Assembly (NCBI RefSeq): GCF_025370935.1
Contig: NC_133479.1
Coordinates: 15,305,213-15,369,212, forward strand
Direction: 5' to 3'
Source: Choristoneura fumiferana
Lineage: Eukaryota > Arthropoda > Insecta > Lepidoptera > Tortricidae
DNA length: 64,000 bases
Positions 11,292 through 22,199 of this stretch are shown piece after piece; the stretch's first letter is position 1; the number at the start of each line of letters is the position of its first letter. The notes under the pieces were generated by a model. It searched no databases. It saw only the letters and a list, made by a program, of their open reading frames with translations, and was not told where the DNA came from. The position numbers and the translations under genes were made by a program.

Positions 11292-11662
11292 TTAAGGCTG
11301 GAAACAGTGCTCGACCGACGGTCAGCGCTGACCGTCGGTCAGCGTAGCTATATCTATGCAAGTCTATGAATGTGCACACAGCTACGCTGACGGTACGCGC
11401 GTGATTTGGTGCGCGCGTACGGTCGGTCGAGCCGTCGGTCCGGCTCGTCGGTCGCGCGGCGTCGATCGACCGACGAGCTATAAGATTGTATGGATGCGTT
11501 CAGTGCTTCGCTGACGAAGCGACCGACCTGTGAACTGTACACACGCGTCGCAGTTCGCCGTCAGCGTAGCACTGAATGAATTTTCGCAACCGACGGTCAG
11601 CACTGACGGTCAGGACGTACGGTCGGGACGTACCGTCGGTCGAGCACTGTTTCCAGCCTTAA
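11292..11662. mobile_element. GC-rich MITE with TTAA target duplication
   Basis: Bases 11296-11658 (363 bp) begin GGCTGGAAACAGTGCTCGAC and end with its reverse complement; the terminal inverted repeats match perfectly for 27 bp. TTAA stands at both ends (11292-11295 and 11659-11662), the target duplication typical of the piggyBac superfamily. The interior is strikingly GC- and CpG-rich and full of variants of CGACGGTC and GACCGTCG arranged as shorter palindromes. It has no transposase, so it would be non-autonomous. The ends do not start with the usual CCC of piggyBac, so the superfamily is tentative. Confidence 0.85.
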
Positions 11663-11734
11663 ACGCGGTTTAGTTATGAATTGAACTGTATTATTATTCG
11701 ACTGTGAGTCATTACAGTGGTATTAAATGATATT

Positions 11735-12631
11735 ATAACGGATAACTCACGTCTTAAACCGAGTTTAGCTCGACATGTTTGTTTGTTTATACTCTTTATT
11801 GTACAAAAAGGAAAAACAAAAAGGTTACATAAATAAAACATACACATACATGTATGGTTACATGTTTCGGGCTATTTCGTAGCCCTTCTTCTCAGGAGCA
11901 CGCGACTCGGCGGCTGCCACAACACGCGCACTACGTGCCACCGCTCTGCTCGCGCGACCGCCCGACGAAACTAACACCGGCGCACAACTACCCGCATTTT
12001 TATTGTCAATGTTTAATGTAGGGTAGCACACAACATTAACAATATCGCTCCGTAAAGACACGTTCACTCCAACCGATGACGCAGCAAGAGTATTTAATAC
12101 TGTTTTCCAACTCGGGGGTACCGACCAACCGCAATCCCGGTTAAAATTCGAAAAACGACAAATCTCAATGGCTTCACGCACTTCCCGCGGAATGAAAAAC
12201 TTTTCTCTCGCAAGTACAGACACCTTATCAAATCTGATATAATGCGTCAAATCCGAGTCCACTGAATGCTCGGCCACAGCAGAGCCCCTGTCGTCCTGTT
12301 TCCTCATACCACGTATGTGCTCCGATACCCTAGTAGAAACGTATACGCCCAGTCTCACCGATATAGCTCTTGCCACACGAACACGGAATCATGTATACCC
12401 CGGGACCACTCAGGGGCTCCTTATCCTTCGGCGATCGCACCAACTGTCTAAGCTGCATATAAGGACGGGAAATCGACTTTATGCTATATCTTCGGCGTAA
12501 CAAGTGCCCGATTTCATCCGTTATCCCCTTAATGAACGGTAAATATACCGGAAGCCTCTCACCTCCCACTGGTCTTTGACAAGCCGACACGACAACAATA
12601 CAACAATACACACAATACAATACAACCTCAC
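11735..12631 (-). mobile_element. Penelope-like element, 5'-truncated and frameshifted (GIY-YIG part)
   Basis: The minus strand encodes the C-terminal end of a Penelope-like retroelement. From 12620 downwards it reads FIKGITDEIGHLLRRR, RQLVRSPKDKEPLSGPG, then GVYMIPCSCGKSYIGETGR, which holds the GVY...YIG signature of the GIY-YIG endonuclease. The frame then stops at 12330. In another frame it continues SEHIRGMRKQDDRGSAVAEH, REKFFIPREVREAIEI and the end at 11858. So there is a frameshift near 12340-12350, inside the endonuclease domain. The reverse-transcriptase domain is absent. The 3' part (11742-11910) matches 35664-35765 and contains the ribozyme-like segment described separately. The copy is non-functional. 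Confidence 0.85.
11781..11859 (-). mobile_element. 79-bp retroposed insertion inside the Penelope 3' end
   Basis: Compared with the uninterrupted copy at 35664-35765, 79 extra bases lie between two copies of ACATGTTT (11773-11780 and 11860-11867), an 8-bp target duplication. Read on the minus strand the insert ends TGTACAATAAAGAGTATAAA and CAAAC, i.e. an AATAAA signal followed by an A-rich tail. It is most simply a very short 5'-truncated LINE or SINE insertion. Confidence 0.7.
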
Positions 12632-12644
12632 AATATCATTTAAT

Positions 12645-14051
12645 TATGAGTGAGTCTCACGGTAGTTGCATGTTCATTACAGTGGTGTTACAATTATTAA
12701 AAAGTCCATCACAGTCAGCCGTCGTTATAAATTTAGTAGAGTACAGTTTAATACTAATGCAGAAACAGAATGTAGCAAAAATCTTTACCTAAGTACAACT
12801 AAATTCATCACAAATTAAGAATAAATTGTCCAATTCAAATTAAACGCATCAAATTTATCTAACTTTTTACTCTTTTAACACGCTCTGAACTTACAGAAGC
12901 ACGTTTAGCACCTCCAAAAATTTTAATGAGACGGCCAGGCAGTTTTCAAAGTCGGTTAAAAAGGCTAGAGTTTTTTATGATTTTACAGTTCCAATCCCCG
13001 CTTAAATGAGGGTGGGATCCCGTCAATAATTTAGTGTCACCCTTAAATCCCTCTGATATACTTATTGGAGAGTCGGCCCCTTTTGTCTTCTCGGACAACT
13101 TTTCATTTTTAACCCGACTTTCAATGTGTAACTTTTAAAGTGAGCATCTGTGTTCTACCAGAATTTTCTCATCCTTGTCTAAAAATGAGTTGAAATATAA
13201 AGCGAGCGTATCAGTCCACTTTAGCTAATATTTGATATTGTATTCTTTGATATTCGGGATATAAATTTTCGTAGAATTACATTTTGTACCTGAAAGTATT
13301 TTTCATCACTGTTTTCACAACATTCGAATACCTACATATAAACAGGTATCCTAAGAATATCAGCGCACGGTTGACAGTATTGTGTGAAAATTCTATTGAT
13401 ACAGCTAACGATTCGAGTTGCGCTATAATAAAACCACCACACTCCTCCGAATTTCGCAGGCGTAGTAGGTACGAGAAAAAAGAGAATTCTGAATATGGTT
13501 CGTTGAAATTCATGTTACTTTCATACCGTAACGAGTACAGCATTTATGATTCCGTAACTACCTCTAAAAATATCTTAAAGAAACATTTGTAATACCTATT
13601 GGCGTAATTTCCTTCTCCAATTTAAAAACTTGTCCAATTTCCTGTTTTTGCTGCGAAGTAAGAAAAACAATAGAACAATAATAAAAAATGCGTCATTGAG
13701 TGCTTGTGGCTGTTGGCGCTTAATTTCTTTGGGTCTTAGAAAAAGATTTTACTTTATGCACAGCATAAAAAGTCATTTTATGCAGTCTACACCGAGCGTA
13801 AATGCAAACTTTATGGGTATGAGAAGTAAACATTTATTTTATAATAGGTCAGCCGTTATTCATTTCATCATATATTTCATGGAGCACATTGTTGTGAAAA
13901 TAATGACGCAAATTCATTCAAAGCAAAACGAAATTAATTTCAATGAAGTTTATTTGCAGCTGAACGTTTTCCAATGAAGGAAAAACTCGGAACAAGGAAA
14001 ACAACTCAATACGAATGAGAATGAACCGGCTAACAAAAAAACAAAACATAC
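12645..14051. other. AT-rich intergenic DNA, no supported gene
   Basis: Open frames at 13284-13592 and 13630-13977 (+, 102 and 115 codons) have AT-driven composition rich in F, I, N, K and S, and no recognisable domain. They are probably chance frames. Confidence 0.45.
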
Positions 14052-14380
14052 TTATCAAAGTTTGAGCCGTGGTGGCCGAGTGGTTTGACCTATGGCCTCT
14101 CAAGCAGAGGATCGTGGGTTCAAATCCCGGCTCGCACCTCTGAGTTTTTCGGAATTCATGTGCGAAATTACATTTGAAATTTACCACGAGCTTTACGATG
14201 AAGGAAAACATCGTGAGGAAACCTGCACAAACCTGCGAAGCAATTCAATGGTGTGTGTGAAGTTCCCAATCCGCACTGCGCCCGCGTGGGAACTACGGCC
14301 CAAGCCCTCTCATTCCGAGAGGAGGCCTGTGCCCAGCAGTGGGACGTATATAGGCTGGGATGATGATTATCAAAGTTTGA
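14052..14380 (+). mobile_element. Intact tRNA-derived SINE with 14-bp target duplication
   Basis: The element spans 14066-14366: a head GCCGTGGTGGCCGAGTGG (A-box), a B-box GGTTCAAATCC near 14118, a body with ATTACATTTGAAATTTACCA, and a 3' end GGCTGGGATGATGA. It is flanked by a perfect direct repeat TTATCAAAGTTTGA at 14052-14065 and 14367-14380, the target duplication of a LINE-mobilised insertion. This is the best reference copy in the window for this family (other copies at 3729, 37048 and 51229). Confidence 0.9.
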
Positions 14381-14439
14381 ATGTAATTTTTATATTGTAC
14401 AATGAAATTACACTTATAGCAGCTAAAAACACAGCCGTG

Positions 14440-14640
14440 AAAATCATTTTTACCCCTGACGCAAAAAGAGGGGTGTTATAAGTTGGACCGCTATGTGTGT
14501 CTGTGTGTCTGTCTGTCTGTGGCACTGTAGCCCTTAAACAGGTGAACCGATTTGAATAAGGTTTTTATTTTATTTGAAAGCAGGTTTTCTAGTGATGGTT
14601 TTTAGACACGTTTTAGTCATTTTGGTCATTAGTCGTTTAT
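14440..14640 (+). repeat. Dispersed repeat (GACGCAAAAAGAGGGGTG family)
   Basis: Contains CCCTGACGCAAAAAGAGGGG, GTTATAAGTTGGACCGCTAT, a TGTC/TGTG-rich stretch (14491-14521) and GGTGAACCGATTTGAATAAG. The same family, in reverse, is at 31525-31730, where it forms the edge of the duplicated block. Confidence 0.65.
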
Positions 14641-14779
14641 TGAAACCTTCGTTTTGTGCAGATCTTAATAACTAAGTAGGTACATTTAGTTTCATATAGG
14701 CCCTGGGCGGGCATGGCAATGTAACAATAAGTATACAATATCAATTTTAATTACATATTTTCTTATTAAGTATAGTATC

Positions 14780-15297
14780 AATTTTATATTACAGTAAACA
14801 TTTTATGTCAAGTTCTATCATTATTATTAAAAAGTTCGCCTACAGTATAATATGCTTTTTTAGTGAGTAGGTTCTTCAACTTAAGTTTAAATGAATGATA
14901 CTTTTCTTCAGCTTTTATATTTTCTGGAATTTTATTGTAATTTTTTATAAATCTAACTTATGGACTATATTGGCAACCCGAGTCTGTTTTCATGGCGGTT
15001 ACCTACTTTTCTGTTTGGGGCATCTTTAATTTTGTGGAAAAGGTGCATATATATTCTTTCTCACGAACATACACACTTCCAAAATGTAAAAAGAGGGAAG
15101 TGAGAAAGTTTTTTTTCTGTGAAGTGTGATCTGCATGTTTCTGTGCGCCGTATCGGACAAGAATGCGCAGACATTTCTTTTGCAACACGAATAAGTCTTG
15201 AAAGTCTGTGCTGCCCCCCCATAAAATTATTCGGTACCGGAGCCAGGCATACGCATAAGCATAGTATGCAGAAAGTATTGTTTCATATTTTTTTATT
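14780..15297 (-). mobile_element. LINE relic (Jockey-like), C-terminal part of the RT ORF
   Basis: The minus strand reads YYAYAYAWLRYRIILWGGST, DLFVLQKKCLRILV, then in shifted frames SLYIL-like and KLKMPQTEK, and further down YNKIPENIKAEEKYHSFKLK and LLTKKAYYTVGELF. These match the region after the reverse-transcriptase core in Jockey-like LINEs. A stop after KLKMPQTEK and at least one frameshift show that it is inactive. The 5' side is cut off where another repeat begins (15302). Confidence 0.75.
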
Positions 15298-15301
15298 ATT
15301 T

Positions 15302-15534
15302 GACTGGATGGAAAACGAGCAAGTGGGTCTCCTGATGGTAAGAAATTACCACCGCCCATAGACACCTGCAACACCAGGGGGATTGCAGATGCGTTGCCAA
15401 CCTAGAGGCCTAAGATGGGATGCCTCAAGTGCCAGTAATTTCACCAGTGCAAGCACTGCTGCTTCACGGCAGGATTAGCGAGCAAGATGATGGTAGCAAT
15501 CCGGGCGGACCTTGCACAAGGTCCTACCACCTGC
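15302..15534 (+). repeat. Dispersed repeat (GACTGGATGGAAAACGAGC family), near full length
   Basis: Begins GACTGGATGGAAAACGAGCA and GTGGGTCTCCTGATGGTAAG, and ends GGACCTTGCACAAGGTCCTA and CCACCTGC. Inside are AGGCCTAAGATGGGATGCCT and CAGTAATTTCACC. Other copies are at 33492-33640, 47656-47797 and 61312-61535. It is a high-copy lepidopteran repeat of non-coding type. GGACCTTG...CAAGGTCC forms a small terminal palindrome. Confidence 0.75.
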
Positions 15535-16500
15535 AAAATCATCATATTAGCCTTTAAAATGCCAAGTGCATAATATAAATCTTGTTAATTTGGTTTTTGT
15601 TATGTGCATTTTCTAATTTAGGTTCGTTTCTACTGTAATGCCCAATAAAGTAAAATATTGTACTTCTTCTACTTTTTGTCTGTTTTTTGATGTTAAAATT
15701 AGATTTTAACAAAATCGGTTCAGCCGTTTTTGAGATATTGAACTTTGAAATGACAAAGTCGGGGGTTTTCCAACTTTTTGTTGGTTATTGAACCTGAATC
15801 TATTCAAACTACTTAGTTGTAAAATAAAACTACGAGTCAGATTGTGTAGTGAAGGGTTCCGTATTAGCATAATGATCTAAAGTATGAAAAATTGCACTCA
15901 TTTCATTAATGCAGTTTTTGTTGTCACTAAAATCATTATGGTACTTTCAAAGTTACCCATACTGATGCATCTAAATAGGCCACCCTGTTGGCATATTATT
16001 ATCTGTTCTATTTGCAATCTGTTTAGTTAAAATTCAGATTAACAGCTAACCAATGCCGCAACCGAAACCACTCGTACAATTCTAATAGCATTTTAAACGC
16101 TTAGGCTGAATTGCCTAAGGACGGCGGTAAGTCTAGTGTTGCTAGACTGCGAAAGAAAATTTCTTGCTTTTATCCAAACATTCACATAGCACGGAAAACA
16201 GATAGCCGTTATGTTGTGAGATGGACGAATGATCAGGTTAAACTTTTGCGATTCTCATTCGTATATATCAACTCCTAACTAATGTAAAATTACAAATAAA
16301 ATTGCCGTGATAAAGCCGTGCGTAAAGTAGTCGTGATAAAATCCCGAAATATATTAGTTCCCCTGTTCTTCTCTGTGTTTGGGTTACCTGGCCATTTGTA
16401 TGAAAACACCTTTTGTAATGACTGCCTCTTTTGATTGTGTTGTCTTTGAAGTTTGTTTTTTTTTTTGTCACTCCAGGTATAACAGGGGTAACAGACCTGA
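15535..16500. other. AT-rich intergenic DNA, nothing recognised
   Basis: A 67-codon frame at 16268-16471 (-) shows no recognisable content. Confidence 0.45.
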
Positions 16501-16677
16501 AGGGCCTACACTAGTGGGACCGGTGTACTGAGCGGGCGCACGCCTGCGTTTGCGGGTAGGTATAAACTATAGAGGCAAAACCCGTCGCACGTGACGCGTG
16601 AAATTAGCGCTGCTCGTACTATTTTTCAATAGGCGTCCACTCGCTCCGTGTAAATCGCGTCAGTTAGCGTAGGCCCT
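16501..16677. mobile_element. MITE with AGGGCCTAC terminal inverted repeats
   Basis: A 177-bp segment that starts AGGGCCTACACTA and ends TTAGCGTAGGCCCT. The arms pair imperfectly over roughly 55 bp (for example GAGCGGGCGCACGCCTG against GAGCGAGTGGACGCCTA). It is more GC-rich than its flanks and non-coding. Confidence 0.7.
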
Positions 16678-16724
16678 GAAAGTTTGCTATTAACTTCAGT
16701 TTGATGTCTCCAAGCAAGAAGAAG

Positions 16725-16832
16725 GTTCCTGGCAGACAGACGGACGGCCGGACAAACTGACAACAAAGTAATCTTATAAGGGTTCCATTTTTGCCAACTG
16801 AAGCACGACGGAACTCTATAAACAAGAAAGGC
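16725..16832 (+). repeat. Dispersed repeat tail (GGGTTCC...GGAACTCT type)
   Basis: Contains GCAGACAGACGGACGGCCGG, AAGGGTTCCATTTTTGCC and ACGGAACTCTATAAA, a diverged copy of the tail at 60440-60510. Confidence 0.5.
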
Positions 16833-17395
16833 TACATGTTGGAGAACCTTTAACGTCTGGCAACCCCACTTAGGTCAGACGGGCGTAAGTCGTTTGCCGT
16901 TTCAGGGAATCAGCAAAGGCCAATAAAGACGAATGACTCAACATTTGCTTATTTGCGTCGGCCTACATATAGTTATAGATACTATGTATAGTTACAAAAC
17001 CGAAATATTAGTGCGTGTGTTTAGTGACAAGGTAACTGACCTTTGTTAGGCAACGTTGAAATTAAATTTCCATTGAAAATTCCATTTCATACAAGCTTCG
17101 TTTGCTGACTGTATTTCTTGTTAAATGTACTTGTATTGTCATACAAACTACATACCTATACTGTTGGTAGTCGACACTTTTAACCGTTGAAGATTTCCAT
17201 CCTGCGTAGACGATCTTGGTCATACGACCGGGATCTGGGATACCACCATATATTGTACTGTCCCCAATGTTACATTATTTACTTATGCCAAATTTCAGCT
17301 CAATCGGATATCAGGAAGCAGTTGAAAAATGTTTTGCATTTAAAGTACAGTTTCATAAAACAACAAATTTACATACGAATGCCAGTTAAATAAAA
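16833..17395. other. AT-rich intergenic DNA, nothing recognised
   Basis: A 68-codon frame at 17187-17393 (+) has no recognisable content. Confidence 0.45.
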
Positions 17396-17530
17396 ACTTC
17401 TAACGACACTGTGTATGTAATCGAAGAGTCTAACGCACTGACGTTCGCGATCGCATTCACTATCTCTTTCTACCCTCGTCCTATGCCGTGTGACAGAAAG
17501 AAGTGGTGAAAACGATTGTGAGTTTGCTAG
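17396..17530. repeat. Foldback dispersed repeat
   Basis: CACTATCTCTTTCT (near 17458-17471) pairs imperfectly with AGAAAGAAGTGGTG (near 17496-17509) around CCCTCGTCCTATGCCGTGTG. I recognise this unit as common in Lepidoptera. The boundaries are approximate. Confidence 0.45.
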
Positions 17531-17859
17531 ACAATAAGGCCTCAGCTTCACTTTACCATTTGCGGAACACCGTCGCCGCATTTCTGCAACCATCATACTT
17601 AGAAAGAATAAGCTGTGAAAATACACCTGTTGCGTCGGTTGCAGAATTACAGAAACATAATCCGCCTGATGCCAGACAACAATGAAACTTATACTTAACT
17701 CGCAGGGCTTTCAAGGAATTATATTTACTCGTAAATGAATCTATCAGTTTACATTTTTAAATACTTACTCTTTTGTCGGAATATCGGAGAGAAGGACTCA
17801 GTGTTCCCTACTGCCTATTGGTTAAAAATAAAGCAATAAGTACCTGCAATAATTGATTT

Positions 17860-17985
17860 ATGTTTTTTTTACAAGCTTTTATTTAGTTTCACCTGTCCTG
17901 TTGTCTGTCTGTCTGTCTGTAGTCAAATCTTGCCAGTATTATTTGACCAATGACAGTAGGAAATAAATAATCCACTTTGTCATCC
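17860..17985 (+). repeat. Dispersed repeat (ACAAGCTTTTATTTAG family)
   Basis: ACAAGCTTTTATTTAGTTTC, ACCTGTCCTG, TGTCTGTCTGTCTGTCTGT and GTCAAATCTTGCC are the start of a common lepidopteran repeat. A reverse fragment is at 44655-44710 and 58873-58925. Confidence 0.55.
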
Positions 17986-18371
17986 GTCAGTTTTGCACTT
18001 TTTTTTTTCGTTTGGAAAAGTACGTACTTAGCAACGAAATGGATATACCTATTACAGTTAAGGAGGTTTTACTAGTTTATGAGTAAGTAACGACTAAAAC
18101 CCAATATCGGTGCTAGATCTGACATTCATATGAGCGGTTTTTTATTCATCTATGTTCTACGAAATGCCGTTCCATTTATGTAAAATCAATTAATCTCCCG
18201 ATATGAACGCTTACGTAAATTAACTGCTTCATACTGCAGAATACTGATAACCGTTATCTGTAGACAACGTTTTTGATCAATATGGGCTTTAAATCCATAT
18301 CAAGTATAGTAATAATAAGTTTTACCCGCGACTTTGTCCGTACGACTTAACAAAATCAAGTTTCTTCTTTG

Positions 18372-18598
18372 AAGCTAGAAACACACTGACGCCGGAGGCG
18401 GAGCGGTGCGGCGCGGTGTGGAGGCGGTGCCGGTTGTAATATTCGAGCTAACCTGAAAGGGGGCACACAGAACCGCGCCACGTTTATTTCCGCGCGGTAT
18501 TCTGTGTGCCCTCTTTCATGTTAGCTTGAATATTACAACCGGTACCGCCCCCGCGCCGCGCCGCACCGCCCCGCCAACGCTCTCAGTATGTTTCAAGC
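18372..18598. mobile_element. GC-rich foldback MITE with about 100-bp arms
   Basis: The left half (GCGGTGCGGCGCGG, GCCGGTTGTAATATTCGAGC, GGGGGCACACAGA) is mirrored by the right half (TCTGTGTGCCCTC, GCTTGAATATTACAACCGG, GCGCCGCGCCGCACCGCCCC). The loop centre is near 18485. The outer ends pair as AGCTAGAAACACACTGA against TCAGTATGTTTCAAGCT. No transposase is present. Confidence 0.85.
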
Positions 18599-18599
18599 T

Positions 18600-19954
18600 T
18601 TAAGTCGCGTTACTCGACAAATTTGTCGTTGTCATCGGTTGAGGATTAGTAGCGAACCTTCATGACGTCTTTCTTGGTTTGCCTTACCTTCCACACGAGG
18701 CCGTAGGTCTCAAGCACTAGGCGACCACAGCTTACCTATATAGTTGTTAGTAAGAAATATCTTAAGGGTGGCGTAGCGTGTAGTATGGGCGGTCCATTTT
18801 ATTTGGCTGCAAAATTCTATAATAAATAATACTGAATAATATCTAGATAATAATAATATTTCTCATTTTTTTCGCACTTACTATTGGGAAAGATTAGAAT
18901 GAGCCCGAATTTTTCTATTACTTATATTGTGACGAAATCGGGGAACCCACTTTCTACAATAACGAAATCTTAGTTTTGTAAAACCTAAACAAGAGGGCGG
19001 CAAATTTTTTTTCTTCCAACTATGCTTTAATTTCATCATAACCGCACTAAATACCCAGCACAAAGCGGGGCTTTTCTGCTCTAGCCTCGTACCTACTCCT
19101 TCTTCTGGGAAGGACATAAGAAATAATTATAATTGGAATTGAATTTGTAAAGTACACGGTGAAAAACTAGTAGGGAAAGCTGGAGATTGTTTCCTCTATT
19201 TTTCCTGAACATCTTAAGCTCTAAGCAATATAATTTGTAAGTTTCAAAAAATTATTCCAAAAGAGTACCTTTGGTGGGCAGGAGGCTAGAGCAGAAAAAA
19301 TGTATGATAATCCTTTATTGCATTGTTTAAGATTTTTTTTAAATTGCACGACCAAAGAGGTAAGTATTTATTTAGGTAAGTATTATTTGCTATAAAATTA
19401 GCCTGCCCATCCGAAATTTGACAGATCGCGGGTAAAAATATCTGCTATATATACTAACTCTGCCAAAAAAAAGTGAAAAAAAAACAAATTGGCGGGAACC
19501 TTGCGAATTTTTCGTGGACCTTTTTTGACAGTGCTAATGTAAACTTACAAAAATGGAATCATCGCGTGCTAGTGACATTTCTTTCCTATTAAGTAATTGT
19601 TTAGAATGAATTTTTTTTCGTCTACTATTCCTGTAATAGTTGAAAGAAAAGCAGATTATTCACCTCGCATTAACTCGCTGACGCTCGGGCTCCAAATTGG
19701 CACTCGGTGCAGTAGTAAATAACTTTCTCCTTGGTGCAACAATCTACTATTTCCGCCCGGGCGGCTGATGCCCGCGCTACGCCACTATTACGGACTAAAT
19801 ATTTTTTTGATATGTATTTTCCGTGATGAACAGTTGTCTTAGTTGATGTATCTCCAATTGGCTATATTCTTTTTGGATGTACAATTGCGAGTTGCCGATT
19901 TTTCATTTGTACTCAACGACAGTAAATCGTAACTACGCGTTACCAAAAAAAAAA
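18600..19954. other. Intergenic DNA, no supported gene
   Basis: One 78-codon minus-strand frame (18881-19117) shows no family I know. A moderately GC-rich patch near 19660-19790 (CTCGCATTAACTCGCTGACG, CCGCCCGGGCGG) may be a repeat fragment but I cannot name it. Confidence 0.4.
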
Positions 19955-20093
19955 TTTTAACAAAAAAGTAAAACCGACTCCAAAAAAATAAAAAAATAAC
20001 AAAAAATGGAACCGACTACAAAACCCTTGAAAATATTTTTCTAGGTAAGTAGGTATTTATTTTTTTGGAGTCGGTTTTACTTTTTTGTTAAAA
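19955..20093. repeat. Perfect 36-bp inverted repeat
   Basis: Arms at 19955-19990 and 20058-20093 are exact reverse complements containing AAGTAAAACCGACTCC / GGAGTCGGTTTTACTT. The loop is 67 bases. GTCGGTTTTAC is the edge motif of a common dispersed repeat, so this may be two copies joined head to head. Confidence 0.8.
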
Positions 20094-20379
20094 AAATTTT
20101 TTATTTCTAACTTTTTAGTGATTCGTAGCCAAAGAACATCTCACAACTATTCCATTAAACCCAAACACGACTTAGTTACGTTGTTTTATAACAGAGTTCC
20201 GTCGCCTACCTTCTGGCTTCAGCATCAGATCAGTTCGAAAGAATCATTAACTTAAAGCATTTTCTTAGTTGCTTATCTAGGTAAGTATATTAATCATGAT
20301 AATTTAAATTTAACCCGTGAAATACTTGTTATTGATAGTAGTAGTGCCGTTGGTCAAATCTGGTCTTCATCCTCAGTTC

Positions 20380-20690
20380 CACTTCACCAAATTATGATTT
20401 GCAAGAGCAAATGCACGAGTTACTGCTAAATATATCCAAATTACCATAGGTGTCCCTACAATATTTGAAGAGTTCCCTCGATTTCCTTAAGATCCGACCA
20501 TCAGATCCTAATTTGCTGCTTATGGGACCTAATTAAAAGCATTCCTAGACGAACTCAAAAAAAATTTTTGAAATCGGTTCATAAATGACGGAGTTCTGAG
20601 GTAACAAACATTAAAAAAAAAAATAATAATAATGCAACCGAATTGATAACCTCCTCGTTTTTTTGAAGTCGGTTAAAAAACGGGGGAAAC
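20380..20690 (+). repeat. Dispersed lepidopteran repeat ending GAAGTCGGTTAAAAA
   Basis: TTTGAAGAGTTCCCTCGATT, GATCCGACCATCAGATCC, AATCGGTTCATAAATGACGG and AACCTCCTCG...TTTTTTTGAAGTCGGTTAAA are the recognisable steps of this high-copy repeat. A short fragment of its end is at 22200-22250. Confidence 0.7.
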
Positions 20691-22199
20691 GCCAATAGTG
20701 ATGGATACTGTTTGTATACGTATAGTATACAAATTTAGGTCACTGTTTTACCATTCTTAGGGGAATACCTACTTGTGCTGACTATATACTTGTTTAAGGA
20801 AGAGTTTTAGCTTTCATCCTATTCGCACAAGTACACACAAACGAGAATGCAAAGCCAAACCAATTACGCAAAACGCCATTAAATGAAACAAACAAACGGA
20901 CAAAGTTGTTTCCATGTGTACTATTATGAATTATTTTATGTTTTGTTACGTACTTTATGTAACGCTAACATTGTACCACACTGGCATAAAAGCTATGAGT
21001 ATTGGCTTTTCTTTTTAATTTATACTTATGGATTTGATTTCGGTTTCAACCGGGGGTAAGTCCATTACCGTAAAGGGAATGACTTTGAACATTATGTAAA
21101 AAGTAGTTTGACAATGAATTCGCTCATTTTTGTTGGCGTTTGCTGCTGCCAGTCTACAATATGTCTTAATCGATCTTCTTTTCGTCTTCATGCCAGTATT
21201 TCCCATTATGTACGGTAAATACTCGTATTTATTTTGATTCTTCTTTTCACAAAAATTAACCTGACATGTTGACTTTGTTTCCGATACGTTGTTAGCTATA
21301 TACATACATACGAGTACATAAAATCATGCCTCTTTCCCAGCGGGGTAGGTAGAGACTACATGCTTCCACTTGCTACGGTCCTGGCATTGGTAACTAACAC
21401 ATCTTATAATTAATAAAAAATAAGAATAAAATACAAATCAATGACACATATCTCTGGGCAACATTGTAGTCAAAGATACGTAAAGAATGGCCATGAGTTC
21501 ATTGCATGAGTGGATATTTTTTGAATATTATTTATTTGCTCTGATAATTTTATTTGATGCTATTTAATTATGTGTGCAGACATCTACTCCTAGTTGCTAT
21601 GTGCCAAAAAAAAGTGTCTACACATAATGTTTGATTGATCGAATTTTCTAGTCGGAATTGTTATGCTAATTCCTTAGCGTGTGATTTTGAATTTTTATTT
21701 TAGCCAATTGCAGTCACATTTTTGTTGCTCGCGTGACTTTTCTATTTCTCACATTATTACTTATATGAGCGCCGACAGTGTTAAGAGTAACGCTTACCTT
21801 TCGAAATTCTTAGATGTGTCAACAACTTAGACAGGAGTGCATCTTATATAAGTTTTTAAGCAGCAAAGGGCACCAATGTTCAGAGTCACGCTTAACTATA
21901 AATAAGCTGCGACCCAGAGTTTTTTGTTGTTCACATTTTTAGCCGTCATAAATAAATACATTTATGACTGCAGTCAAAATAAGGAACTCGGTTTACAAGC
22001 ATTTACAGGTGTCGCTGCAGTACTCGACAGGCTCGAACTCGTGACCTCATCAGTCGTAAATATCGACACATAAAGTATCATATTTTACGATTTTCGTTGA
22101 CGCACTCTGGTTCACTTAGCTAATTTAGAACTAGGCATGCATCCATGGAAATGTTAAATACTTACCCGAGTGAATAGGTTTATTTTATTAAAATATAAA
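20691..22199. other. AT-rich intergenic DNA, nothing recognised
   Basis: One 96-codon minus-strand frame (21015-21305) has no recognisable content. Confidence 0.45.

Noticed and set aside
13630..13977. 115-codon frame on the plus strand
   Set aside because: Basic, F/S/K-rich translation without domains; no supporting neighbour or splice structure.
22005..22065. CTGATGAG on the minus strand as a second hammerhead core
   Set aside because: No GAAA and no matching stems follow in the expected positions.
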